The notes under the pieces: model-generated | Databases searched by the model: none | The model's input: the letters and a program-made list of their open reading frames with translations, nothing else | Told to the model about the DNA's origin: nothing | From: Chara braunii | Taxonomy: Eukaryota > Streptophyta > Charophyceae > Charales > Characeae | Direction of reading: 5' to 3' | Assembly: GCA_003427395.1 (NCBI GenBank) | Contig: BFEA01000462.1 | Span: forward strand, 961,062-995,010 | Length of the DNA stretch: 33,949 bases | In this document: positions 19,890 through 30,131 of the stretch, one piece after another | Layout: every line of letters starts with the position of its first letter | Numbering within the stretch: position 1 is the stretch's first letter | Translations under genes and position numbers: made by a program

Positions 19890-19969
19890 GCCTCTATCGG
19901 ACCCGCACGCGAACCACCATCTTTGGGGGCTGAAGTCCCAAGCGCGGCCTGTCGTCGGTCGACTAGGAC
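19890..19969 (-). other. tRNA-like element, copy in U2
   Basis: Minus-strand GTCCTAGTCGACCGAC, a TTGGG...CCCAA stem (19923-19941) and GTGCGGGTCCGAT correspond to the U1 element at 15244-15325. The B-box has one change from GGTTCGA. Status as a functional promoter is uncertain. Confidence 0.4.
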
Positions 19970-20696
19970 GTATCCCACATACCACGCGCACACCACTTTA
20001 CGAAAAAAAAAAATAAAACACACACACACACACAAAACAACACAACACAAACAACGCGACAACGCTCATAGCCCCTCGGTAGCCAACCCATAACTTTCCG
20101 GTGTGGAAAACTAATAAGCGTCGCGCGCGAGACTTAGTATAAAACCGCGTGGACGCAGGGCCTACTCATATCGACTCGCAATGCAGGCGTACGCAAACAG
20201 TCGCAATGATGGCGTACTATGTAGTGCCCATACTCAAGCGGTCCTTCGTGGATCCGGGTACCGCTTATGACACTCAAGTGTAAGACTCGAAGTGTTATGA
20301 GGGTCTAATCCTTCACGACATTGCACGGCTAAAGGAATAGTCGTGCGGCCGCCGTGAGACCTCCGGCTTTTGGTCTGAGCGTCTCGGTAGGCAAGGCAAA
20401 TAGGCTCTGCACGAGGGAAAATTCCTCCCCTGCAGAGCCTAGGGCTTGGGATGTCCTGGACAAGGACCTCGAATCCCGGCCCAGGACCAACGTCCGACTA
20501 AGAAAATTTCTCAAGAAGCAAAGCAAAATAAACGGAGGAGTCCTCCCTGGGCCTCTCAGTCTTACCCTTTGAAGTATGCTATTTGTACAGAGCCCATTAA
20601 TCCATGCAGACATTCACCCTACGTATATATCGTCAAATAGAACTGCCCGGTAAACCGTAGGCAGAGAGGGAGAAGAGGACAACAAACGAGGGGCTG

Positions 20697-20717
20697 TATA
20701 TATATATATATATATAN

Positions 20718-20764
<47 letters not shown>
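20697..20764. repeat. (TA)n microsatellite at the U2 TATA position
   Basis: About 34 TA units with one undetermined base (N at 20717), ending directly in TATAAAGGGG. The unexpanded U1 equivalent reads GATATAAAAG (15941). The N suggests an assembly or consensus ambiguity. Confidence 0.95.
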
Positions 20765-20767
<3 letters not shown>

Positions 20768-21344
20768 GGGAAAGTATGTGACGATCACTTCTCACAGTTT
20801 CATTGGGGTCCCTCATAGCCATACGTATATATGTGATCGCAGGCAACCATATCCAGAATCTGATTCATAGCACATACCTGCAAATCACATCAACGAGTCA
20901 ATCAAGCAGCCTACGCACTACACGGAGTCAACCCCAACTATCTTCAACACTCATACCTCTTGCTTTAGCCATGCAAGCCCCAACCTCCTGTCCAACCAAC
21001 CTTAATTAAATACTCAGTACCTTTGTCAAATGACCATTCAATAAAAGTCTGGGTGAAACCATAATGAAACAAAAGAAGTTACAAGGGCTAAAGCCTTTTG
21101 GGTTAAGTGTGGAGGATGAGTTGGAATTGAGTCATAAACCGACGAATAGGCAACCGGCCTGTTATCAGTGATAACAGATAATTATCCTCAAGGAATCAAA
21201 CTGAATCTAGTCCTGACCTTGAATCAGACAACCCAAAAGACCTGTAACACAAGATAGGTCAAATGCCCAGGCTAAATCATCAGCATATGGGGGATAAACC
21301 TCCATAGCACACCTCCTTATAATACTCTCTAGCGCCACCTGTCG

Positions 21345-21905
21345 AAAATAATCTAACTCCTCTGAAAACAGGGAAATTTCGGCAGCATTTCCCGTATGAA
21401 AAGTGTCCTCTCAGAATTTATATAAGCCCAAATATGAAATCATAAATAACCCTTCACTCTTCAAAGTCCAATTTTGTCTAACTCCCTGAATTAGCAAAAT
21501 TTTGGGCAGCACTCCCTTTAGAAAAGGAGGCTTTCCATAATTTTACTAAGCCATATATGAAATCTAGACAAGTTGAACTTTGAGAAGTCAGAAATTTGAC
21601 TAACTCCCCGAATTAGTAAAAATTTGGGCAACACTCCCTTTAGAAAATGAGGCTTTCCAAATTTTTACTAAGCCAGATATAATGAAACGACAAGTCAAGC
21701 TTTGAGCCAAACTTTTGACTAACTTTCTGAATCAGCAAAAATTTGGGCAGCACTCCCTTTAGAAAGGGAGACTTTCCATATTTTTACTAAGTCAAAAAGA
21801 CAAGTCAAGTTTGGACAAGGCAAAATTTGACTAACTCTTTGAATTTGTAGAAATTTCGGCAGCACTTCCCGTAGAGAAAGTGGCCTGTCAAGATTTATAC
21901 AAAGC
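21345..21905. repeat. Five tandem copies of the TTTCGGCAGCACTTCCC repeat
   Basis: CTAACTC-type unit starts lie at 21353, 21478, 21600, 21719 and 21831 (period 112-125). Each unit carries a GGCAGCACTCCCTTTAGAAA or CGGCAGCACTTCCCGTAG-like core and ends near TTTACTAAGCC. The three middle units are most alike, as expected of local homogenisation. Confidence 0.88.
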
Positions 21906-22189
21906 CAAGTATAAGAAAAGATCCCAGAAAATGCGAGAATTAACCTAAGTAAAAAAAACTTAGCTCAGAAAATGCAGGAATTAAAACTAACTCCTATGAC
22001 TGTAGCACTTGGCGAGCGACTAAAGCAACTACCTATCAAACTGAAACTCAGACTAAGTAGTAGCCTCACTCAGACACATGCAGGCCAAACCACAAGGGTA
22101 AGTACTCTCACCATCCCGAAGTCAACTTGTACAAACAATAGTTCATGATCTCTCAATGATTTAACCTTTTATACCCGACTTACATAAGG

Positions 22190-23134
22190 CATAGGTCAGG
22201 CCGCCTAAACTTACAGAACAACTCAACTTAGCCAGGCCTAGAGTCAGAATACCTAAACTTATAGAGTTTTCTGACTTGGCCAAATATACACAAACATAGG
22301 GCACAACTACTTTTTTCTTCTTTGGGCACACGACTAGACCACTCTAGTCGCCCTGGACTGTTTTAAAGTATCCAAGTTATATATACTTATTTTTACCTTT
22401 GTCTTCTAAGGCTGCATATGACTGAACTAACTTAAGTTCAGCCTGCCCCAGCTTACCATCAATTTTATACTTAGTTGTACTTTCTTCAAGTTGTGATACG
22501 TCTATAGTCAGACCACCTAAACTTATAAAACGGTCTGATTAGCTCGTTCTTAGATAGAGTAGTAATAAAGTATAGCCAAGTTATAACCATTGGGTTCCAG
22601 CATGTGCGAGGCTTCGAGCCAGACCCCCTGAACTTACAGAAGGGTCTTAACTCTCTGCCAGATTCGTTTCTATCTGAGCCATTATGTGTGTGGCATCGAG
22701 TCAGACCCCCTGAACTTACAGAAGGGTCTGCCTCTTTGCCAAGATTAATTCTTCAAAATAAAGAGCAGGGAGAGACTGAGCTACCTGAACTTACAGAACA
22801 GCTCGGTCTCCTCGTTCAGAAGCCAAAGAAAACAAGTAAAATCCTAATGAAAACAAAGCAACCCAAGGCACAAAAACTTATTGAGCGCTCTGAGTCCCTG
22901 AAAGTCAAGAAGAATCAAACCCCTTACAGGTCAGAGCAATCAGGTCACCTGAACTTACAGAACAGTCTGACCCTCTATGCAAACCATAGCACTGGGTCTC
23001 CCCAAACTTATGGGGACATCCCAGCCTCCAGAGTAATTAGACCCCCTAAACTTATAGAAGGGTCTGACTTCTCCATGCAAAACCAAAATAAAACAAAGCG
23101 CTGGGGTTCCCCAAACTTATGGGGATTCCTCAGC
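22190..23134. repeat. Hairpin array B: constant CCTRAACTTAYAG core, variable paired arms
   Basis: About eleven hairpins. Paired arms include GTCAGAA/TTCTGAC (22243-22275), CGACTAGA/TCTAGTCG (22331-22350, no core), CTGAACT/AGTTCAG (22422-22441), TCAGACC/GGTCTGA (22508-22538), AGACCC/GGGTCT (22621-22647), CAGACCC/GGGTCTG (22702-22730), AGACTGAGCT/AGCTCGGTCT (22773-22809, one G-T), CTGGG/CCCAG with inner TCCCC/GGGGA (22992-23024), AGACCC/GGGTCT (23039-23065) and GCTGGGG/CCTCAGC (23100-23134). The central string is CCTGAACTTACAGAA or CCTAAACTTATAGAA. A 187-codon plus frame (22604-23167) with PPELTEGS-like periodic residues is a by-product. Confidence 0.9.
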
Positions 23135-23424
23135 CTTAATGACCCGGTCAACCATCAAGCAAAATAAACCCCCATCCTGCCTTTCCCCCAGATGCAGTTC
23201 CTTTTAACAGTCTGAGTTCATACAAACAAACAAAACTGAAACTGAGACTTCACAAACATTCCTTTACTTAGTCTGGTTCAATCTCTTGAAGTCAAGCCAA
23301 AAAAATAAGATAGGGTTGCACACCATATATTCAATCAGAGATGCATCAGGTAGTACAAATAGGGGTTATATCTCATGTGTATAGAGGGAAAACGCAAGGG
23401 TTACCTTTCAATTCCCTACCTCCA

Positions 23425-23528
23425 GAGCCTCGCCTAGGCTCCGGCAGAGCTCCCGCAATCGGTGGGCGGACTCCCCACAAAGTCTTGATGCGGTCCTACG
23501 GGTTGCAATTCCGCCTGCCGCCTTCCCC
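23425..23528. repeat. Conserved ~100-bp block of U2
   Basis: Counterpart of 18611-18712, with CGGCAGAGCTCCCGCAATCG, GCGGTCCTACGGGTTGCAAT and CCGCCTGCCGCCTTCC retained. Sequence 18800-18860 (GAGAGGGCCTTG..., GAGGACCCCACAATG) is likewise matched at 23610-23660. Confidence 0.75.
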
Positions 23529-23660
23529 TCAGAACAAGACCAGACTTATAGTAAGAAGGAAAGGAAGAGATGGTTTTGAGACTCTAAGATACAAGAGGGG
23601 TGCTCTCAAACTCACTGGAGAGGGCCTTGTAATCTTTCAGCGCCTGAGGGCCCCACAATG

Positions 23661-24396
23661 GCAGCCAACGTATCAGCTTGGTCAAATCCAAATCAACTGC
23701 CAGAAGTCAAAACCTCTGACAACCCTCCGGATCGCAGCACTATCCTCCTCTTCCTGTCCACTCCGACCACCCCTCCGAGTCTCGCCCGATCACGGTCGCT
23801 CACCGATGTAAAAAGGCCCCTAGACGAAACAACAGTTCCCACGCACCCTCTGGATGCAGCAGCAATGCCCAGCAGCAAACCCGTGACACTTAACAATAGC
23901 CAGCAACAGACGCGGTGGCCCACAGCATTGGCCTGGCAGTCCGTACCCAACCTGCAGCAGCAGTATACAACAACAGTCACTAGGAGTAGGTCACGGACAA
24001 CAGCACCAGCTGCTGCGCATAGCCGAAAACCGGTGGCAGCTGTGCACAATCATCCGCAGTTGTAGGCCCGTAGTGTGCAACCGTATGGTGCAATGCGCAC
24101 CTGCCTTGTGCAACCGGCACGCGTCAGTCAACAGTAATATGCACAGCCAACAAAGGCAATAGCAGCTTCCAACGACCAGTAACAGTTAGCAGCGATACTC
24201 CAATATGTCATAACTTGCAGCCGTCTGTGTGCTGCCAAACGGCCTGCAGTCTGTCCCGATGTAAGGTGGATCAAGTGTGCCCAGGCATCGACTCCCTGCC
24301 CCGTGGCTCGCTCTTCACACTTCGGAACTTCCGTCAGTTGTCAAAACTTACCCCTCTCTACTCTCAGTCTCCCTGCGCTCCAACCCAAGCTCACCG
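23661..24396. other. CAG/CAA-rich DNA without a gene
   Basis: Dense GCAGC, CAACA and CAGCA strings occur with no recognisable domain. GTGCAACCG occurs twice near 24075-24115. Open frames across it are composition artefacts. Confidence 0.5.
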
Positions 24397-25145
24397 GCCA
24401 AGAGGTAAGCCCCTGACCCCGCGGCCAGCCTCATTCTACGTCCACCAATAGCCTGAGCAACATCGAATGAGTATTCCTCCGGGTCACTAAAGTATACACT
24501 GTCTGCCCAAACAGGCCTGATCGTCATCCGATCGAAACTGCCATTGCCCCGCTGCTGCGCTCCTCAGCTACCTGCAGTGTTACTGTTCGGAGAAGGTGAG
24601 CCTTCTGCAAAACGAGTCCGATTCCTCCTCGAGACGAAGGTCAAGTACGTACTCGTTGTCTGCCCCATCCCCCTACGTTGCTTTCTTCCCCTCCCCTTTC
24701 ATTGCACGGCCTTCTCAGTTTTGCCCCTCCTCGTTCTCGTAACTTCCAACCCCACTCGCCATCCTTTCTGACTTCTTTCTCTACCTCACCCTTGATCGGA
24801 CAAGCATGTCGGAGCGATCTTCCCAGTAAAGAACGGGGGGGGCGTACGTACTTCGCGGCTGTGGACACAATGAGACTGGTCGTAGGTAAGTCTGCAGCCT
24901 CGTGGCTGACCTCTCCCCTCTTCCACGGTCGGAATGAGCAAAGTCAAATGAATGTTCCGCAGGAACACGGTGTATACTTCGCTCCCTCCACCGATAGGAT
25001 AGGCAAGATCGAATGAATCTGCCACTAGGACATGCGTCAACCAATAGGTAAGTCTCCAATCCCGCGGCTGGCCGCACACTACTCCCGTCGATAGGCCGAC
25101 AAAAATTCCGAATGAATCTTCCGCCAGAACGCGGGAAGATTCATC
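24397..25145. repeat. Diverged repeats with GGTAAGTCT...CGCGGCTGGCC motif and hairpins
   Basis: GGTAAGCCCCTGACCCCGCG (24404), GGTAAGTCTGCAGCCTCGTG (24885) and GGTAAGTCTCCAATCCCGCG (25048) head related segments, each followed within about 70 bases by a GAATGA-type string. Two of those strings form hairpins: TGTTCC/GGAACA (24953-24967) and the 11-bp ATGAATCTTCC/GGAAGATTCAT (25112-25144). Confidence 0.6.
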
Positions 25146-25263
25146 TAGATTACCAAGTCTCCCCTTTTGAGCGCAGCCTCCATCACCGAGCCCTTCCAAA
25201 CCACCAACCTACATACGAATCTGACACTGTTACGGTGCTCGCTACGCCTCGAACGCTCAGATT

Positions 25264-25700
25264 AGCCTCCTCCCCGACAGATCCTATGACGGATTGGAGA
25301 GGCTAAACACCTTTTCAACTTCGCCCCCCCTTCGTCTGCCATCTCCACGCGCACCCTTTCTTACTCTACCTCTTATCGTACTCACCGAACAAACAAACTA
25401 ACGCTACCATGCATCTCGCCCGGGGTTAAAACCCCTACCTCGACTCTTTTCTCGCCTGATTTCGTTCGTAATCGAGTGGCATCTCGTTTTTCTACTCCCC
25501 ATCATTCCCCTGCAGCCATAGCCCCTCACATTCTCTTTTCTCCATACGTCTACCCCACTAACTCTCATACTAATATGACCCGACCGTTCGACTCGCCCGA
25601 GGCTAAAACCTCGGTGATGATTCTTTCCCTGCCTGATTTCGTCAAGGATCAGGTGGGCTTACGTTCTCCGCTCTCGCTTGTTGCTGCCATAACTCGTGTT
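25264..25700. repeat. ~177-bp satellite-like monomers, left group
   Basis: Related segments start near 25264, 25441 and 25617. The clearest share TCTTTYCYYGCCTGATTTCG. The third has two perfect hairpins, CCGAGG/CCTCGG (25597-25614) and CCTGAT/ATCAGG (25632-25653). The second has GGGGT/ACCCC (25422-25435) and GATT/AATC (25458-25473). Homologous monomers lie at 29405-29990. Confidence 0.65.
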
Positions 25701-26206
25701 CGCCTTCCCTGCGCTCGTAACTCTTGGTCCTTTCCCTTTGCGCATGTCGCCCCTCACTCCTCTCACTTCCCCTGGTACTGCTGAAGCACTTTTGATACCG
25801 CGCGGTCTCACAACCGTGTAATAGCTCCTGCCGACTATACGAGTCGTACTGCACAGGGCTTTGGAGAGCGCCTTCAACCAGGTGAACCGGTTGGTCCCCC
25901 GCCCGTATACCCGCTCCGACGAGCACTCCCGCCCAGCAGTCGACACCCCCGTCTGCACCCGGCACATATCCCCATCCATATTCATTTCGACTCTTTACTG
26001 CTTTAGCCGGGTACTGGTGTGAGGGGGGGGTAGCGCATACACCCCGAAGTAGTAGGCCGGGTAGCGGCCGACCACTTAGTCGACGACTCCAGCGATCGTG
26101 AGGGAAACTTCGGAGGGGACCAACTGCTTTAGATGGTTCGAATAGTCTTCCACCCCTACTCCCATCAATATCTGGCACAGATCCGTGCCAGGTCCACTCC
26201 CCAACT

Positions 26207-26284
26207 AATGCTCGTCGCCCCTTGCGTAGGGCCATGCTAATCTACTTTGTATCATTCAAATTTTTAACGGATGTCCCGAAGGAC
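26207..26284 (-). pseudogene. U6 snRNA-like relic, antisense
   Basis: Reading the minus strand, GTCCTTCGGGACATCCGTTA is identical to the U6 5' end of the 1472 copy. It is followed by diverged ACGATACAGAGA-equivalent sequence (ATACAAAGTAG), GATTAGCATGGCCC and TACGCAAGG. The AGC triad remains but the ACAGAGA box is broken, and the 3' third is lost. It sits at the same relative place as the relic at 30132-30211. Confidence 0.8.
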
Positions 26285-26448
26285 TCCGGCCGGGGTAATG
26301 CCCTGTGGCCGCGTCCAAACCCGCCCGGCCTGCTCCCCTATTTGTCCGCGCGTATATAGACAAAGAACCGGGTGAGGGGGGAGATTTACCACTACCACTA
26401 CCCGTGGACTTGTGCGGCCCTTTAGTCGTGCACGCTCCGATCCTAGCA

Positions 26449-26476
26449 GATGCCCCGAAGGACACAGCCGGGGCCG
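26449..26476 (-). repeat. Short duplicate of the U6 5'-end junction
   Basis: GATGCCCCGAAGGACACAGC-CGGGG repeats the junction GATGTCCCGAAGGACTCCGG-CCGGGG of the U6 relic at 26269-26296, 180 bases further right. The spacing equals the satellite monomer length in this region. Confidence 0.5.
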
Positions 26477-26645
26477 CGAAAACGACCGGCCTCATGCAAC
26501 TCAGATTATTTGGTGTTACCCATCAGATTCCATCGTCTGACCCCGACCTCAGATCTGTACTTTAACAACTCAATAGTGCGCACCCTGCCGCATTTCCGCG
26601 TCCACATACGGGCACGATATTAATAATAAACTAAGTAAAATTAAA

Positions 26646-26649
<4 letters not shown>

Positions 26650-26690
<41 letters not shown>
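26650..26690. repeat. (TA)n microsatellite in an A-rich tract
   Basis: A TA tract within AATAATAAACTAAGTAAAAT sequence. At comparable positions in the right-hand unit there are AAAATAAATAAAA tracts (30426-30462) instead. Confidence 0.9.
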
Positions 26691-26694
<4 letters not shown>

Positions 26695-26699
26695 GAACG

Positions 26700-27440
26700 G
26701 GCGGTAGCCAGACAGGGACCTCGGCACCCCTCCTTCCCTGCCTGTCCGCCCCTCGCTTGGCCCCACGACAGCAAAAGATGAGGGGGATAGTCCTACCAGC
26801 CCATCAACCCCTCAAGCCTTGTCGCCTCGCTCCTCTGCTCCCTTATCGCACGCCATTGGCCTCGATCCCTGCATCTGCTACGTACCAGTCCAGTGCTGTA
26901 ACCTATAGGGCTAAGCCCAAGCCTTGTACCAGCAGTCCTGAGTTACCTAGTAAAGAGTTAGCCCCCGGCCTTTTGGGGCCAAAAGAGCCGCCCCATGCCA
27001 TTTTTTCTAACCCGTACTCCCTCACATGTCCACAAAAAGCTGCGCTAACCTTTCGACCGCGCCGCGGCTACCCTTACCCGACCGAATCCATCAGGTCCCA
27101 TCATTTGGATTCCGCCCACGTCCACACCGGCTCACTAAACCGTCCATCGTACCACGCGGAACCAATGAACAAGGTACTCGTAGGGTAATCAGTTCAATCA
27201 AAACAAAAATGACTTATGCCGACCAAAATCCACGCCACGTCTGCCAGTGTAACCAAACGAAGGGAAAATCACGCGCGCCTCAAAATTTGCGCGCCCACAC
27301 ATTCTTTACTCCAGTCAACCACCTAGTCAACATAAGTTACAGACGCGGCAGCGCCTAACGCGGCATACTTAAACTTTAAATCAAACTGTTTTTCTGTCGC
27401 TTGCAAAGACCAGGGCGGATACCCTTGTAAGGGTATTCGG
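26700..27440. repeat. Right end of the left U6-bearing repeat unit
   Basis: GGGGGATAGTCCTACCAGCC and the following CATCAACCCCTC (26782-26813) match 31416-31447. GCGCGCCTCAAAATTTGCGC (27268) and the palindrome ATACCCTTGTAAGGGTAT (27419-27436) match 31940 and 32085-32102. The offset is about 4.63-4.67 kb. Between them a GGCC/CCAAAAGAGCC hairpin-rich string (26965-26991) resembles the 3305 repeat. Confidence 0.65.
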
Positions 27441-28993
27441 ACCGACAGCATGGCTGCTTTTTCCGGTCCTTAATTTAATTTCAACAAGAGGGCCTTGTTG
27501 CTGTAATGAAAAACAATGCTTGAATACAGCCACTAAAGAGCTGCCGACGAGCCTGCGAAGGGACTCCTGTACTAGTAGTCTTGGCGTAATCAGCAAGAGT
27601 CGGCCTCTGAAAACAGTAGCAGCCCCGGCCAAAGTCACCCAGTCTGCAGCAGAGTAGTAGTCCAAGTGTCAGGAATCAACTGTGTAATTTTATACCACCG
27701 AAAGAACGCAGTGCAAACTCACGTTCAACTGTTGGTCTGAACTAAGCACAACGACACTTGTCTGAGAACACGACAGTCTGTGCTTTTTAGCTAGGCAACG
27801 ACAATGTAAACCAACAATGCAGTACTACTGCAGGACAGTGATAGGGTAGCAGCGAAAGGGTTGTGAAGCCCTACAATACTACAGAAGTGAAGGACCACAG
27901 TTGAGCCTTTTTGATGAAAAACACAGTTGCACAACCAATGTGACGACAAACAGCAACTGCGTCCTTAGTTCCTGCTTCAAAAGCACCCAACTATCACCGT
28001 ACGCAGAATGAAAACAAACTTTGGACTGAAACATGAAAATATACACCACCTAATCCCCTTCAAGTTCAATTTTCCTCACTTCCTCCCACTCCTTCACATT
28101 CTTACTCGTTCCTTTCCTTCACCCCTCGTCCTAATCCACTTTCAACGTATCTGGGAGCCACTTGGACCAGGTTCGTATGGCTTCTCGATGGAGCGTGCAG
28201 GTGCAACTCCGGAGTACTCGGCAAGCCCGGTACGCAGTCCTCTTCATCCCTTTCTTCAATCCCCTTTTACCCACTCAACTCTCACATTTGTTTCTCCCTG
28301 CTTTCTTTGCCTTCCCATTGCAAGCTCGAACCTGTGGGAGTCAAAAATCCCAGACTCGACCCAGAGTTTGACAGCAATAGCCTGCGAACAATTTCCTCCA
28401 TCATACCAATCAGTACAGTAATGAACCTCTCTTCTATCTCACCTTGCCGCAATAGGTGGTCCTATCCCCATCCAAAGTACCGAATGAAACTTAATGTATC
28501 TGGTCGTTATATACTTAAAAAACGAAAAAACATATAAGGCCAATGACCGAAAGCATGCTACTCTCACTACTGACTACGACTGTGTGCATGCAACAACTAG
28601 CATATCCACTCTCTCCCTTCCTTATTAACCTCTCATTGTCCGCTGAATGCACCTGGCCAGCCTTCCTGTTGAGTTCCTGCAACCCTCAGCCAACACAACG
28701 ACCGAGGTGCTCAAGGAGGACAAGCCCAATGCTCGCAGGAAGCGCTCACTATGGCAACCACAATGCACGACCCCAACCATGATGAGCAGCGCTCCGAAGA
28801 CTACCACAATGAGCAGGCACTGGGGCTGACGAGCAGCAATACGATCACGAGTTGGATCTTAATGACGAGCACTGCGATCCCGACCATAGAAATGAGATTG
28901 ATTTTTTTTTTTACGAGAATATATTTAAAAAGAACAAGAGGACCCCGCCACGGCGCACAGCAACACTCGCTGATGGCGTCTTAGTTTTGTTTC

Positions 28994-28995
<2 letters not shown>
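27441..28995. other. No recognisable gene
   Basis: About 1.5 kb of mid-GC DNA with short frames only. A string near 28330-28370 (GGGAGTCAAAAATCCCAGAC) forms a small GGGA/TCCC hairpin and may be an outlying diverged satellite monomer. Confidence 0.5.

Positions 28996-29072
<77 letters not shown>
28996..29072. repeat. (CT)n microsatellite
   Basis: About 38 uninterrupted CT units. Confidence 0.97.
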
Positions 29073-29076
<4 letters not shown>

Positions 29077-29247
29077 TCCTTGGCGATAACGAGAGTGCGA
29101 GGATGGCTGTCATAACGCCGGTCAGCTGAAGACCATTGCGGCTCAACGAAGAAGAGAACCCCAGCAGTATGGAGGAACACGAACGCCATGATCTCCATAG
29201 TGCCTCCTGGATGAACACCAACTACTAATTCCGGCAAAAAAAATGAA

Positions 29248-29282
29248 AATGTATCCTCCGCTAGAAGCGGGGTAGATACATT
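29248..29282. repeat. Hairpin, two-part stem
   Basis: AATGTATC/GATACATT encloses CCGC/GCGG around TAGAA. A run CTTTTTCT follows, but there is no transcription unit to which a terminator could belong. Confidence 0.65.
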
Positions 29283-29404
29283 CTTTTTCTCTACTTTCCT
29301 GTTTTACACACAGCGCAGCTTCTTTTCTTGCTAGCTTTTAACCTGCTGACCCTCTGCCAAATCCAACTCCATAATCGTACTCTTCCTTCTCGGCAACCCC
29401 CATT

Positions 29405-29990
29405 TTACATCCTCCCTCACCTAATTTCGTTCAGCGATGAAGCGAGGAATGCATTTTTCCCTCTCCTTCCTCCTTCGATCCGCCGTCTCCTGCGCACTTT
29501 ATTTCTCGATTAACTCTAAACCTACTAACTTATCACAGAAACTGACATTACCATCGAGCTCGCCCGGTCCAAGAACCCCCGATTCGTATCTTTCCCCGCC
29601 CGAATCGGTCAAGGATCGGGCGTGCTAGATCATTTTAACCCCTCACCTCTTCTTTGCTCCGCCATAGCTCCGCGCGGCCCTTTCTCGTCCTACCTCCATA
29701 TCTACTAACCTAACTCAAAAAATAACTTCATACCTGAAATCGCAGCTATCCAAAACCATAGATTCAACTTTTACACTGTCGAGATCTGTTCGGAAACGCA
29801 TGAGATATGTGTTTCTCTCCCTTCTTCTTCCCGGCTTCCTCCATACCTCCGCCCAGTCCATACAGTCGATACCGGCTATACCATCCATCCTACATGAAAT
29901 CTGACCCTGCCATCAGCTTCACCTCGGCTCAGAACCCCAATTTCAAGTCTTACTTCGCCCGATTCCGTCAAGGAACAGGCCAACTATGAC
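29405..29990. repeat. ~182-bp satellite-like monomers, right group
   Basis: Segments near 29410, 29581, 29761 and 29946 are spaced about 180 bases and share the TTCGYCCGATTYCGTCAAGGA theme to different degrees. The second has a perfect CGCCCGA/TCGGGCG stem (29597-29622) around the same CGGTCAAGG-type loop as the left group. The third is strongly diverged. Confidence 0.6.
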
Positions 29991-30131
29991 TTCTTTCCCC
30001 TCACCACTTTGTCTTCACCATCTTCGTCCCCCACGTCGTCTTCATCCTCCCGAGTATAGCACACCCCTGCGGCTCTCGGTCTGATGGCAGCTCGAGCTAA
30101 CAAAACAACTGCTAACCAAGGCCGGCACCCC

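Larger units (their letters stand above)
19592..23660. repeat. Large repeat unit U2
   Basis: This is the second copy of the U1 layout, offset by 4.66 kb at its start, about 5.08 kb at the CGGCGAGC/TGGCGAGC block, and 4.81 kb at the CGGCAGAGCTCCCG block, showing internal length changes. Differences from U1 are a (TA)n expansion at the TATA box, five rather than two TTTCGGCAGC repeats, and a hairpin array with a different core sequence. Confidence 0.75.

Noticed and set aside
22604-23167. 187-codon plus frame with PPELTEGS-like peptide repeats
   Set aside because: The peptide repeats follow the hairpin cores of array B, and the pairing of arms explains the sequence better than protein constraint.
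23341-23811. 156-codon plus frame across the CGGCAGAGCTCCCG block
   Set aside because: The homologous U1 block does not keep this frame, so conservation there is at the DNA level.
25642-26235. 197-codon minus-strand frame
   Set aside because: It overlaps the U6 relic and the ~180-bp monomers, has no recognisable domain, and is not preserved in the homologous right-hand unit.
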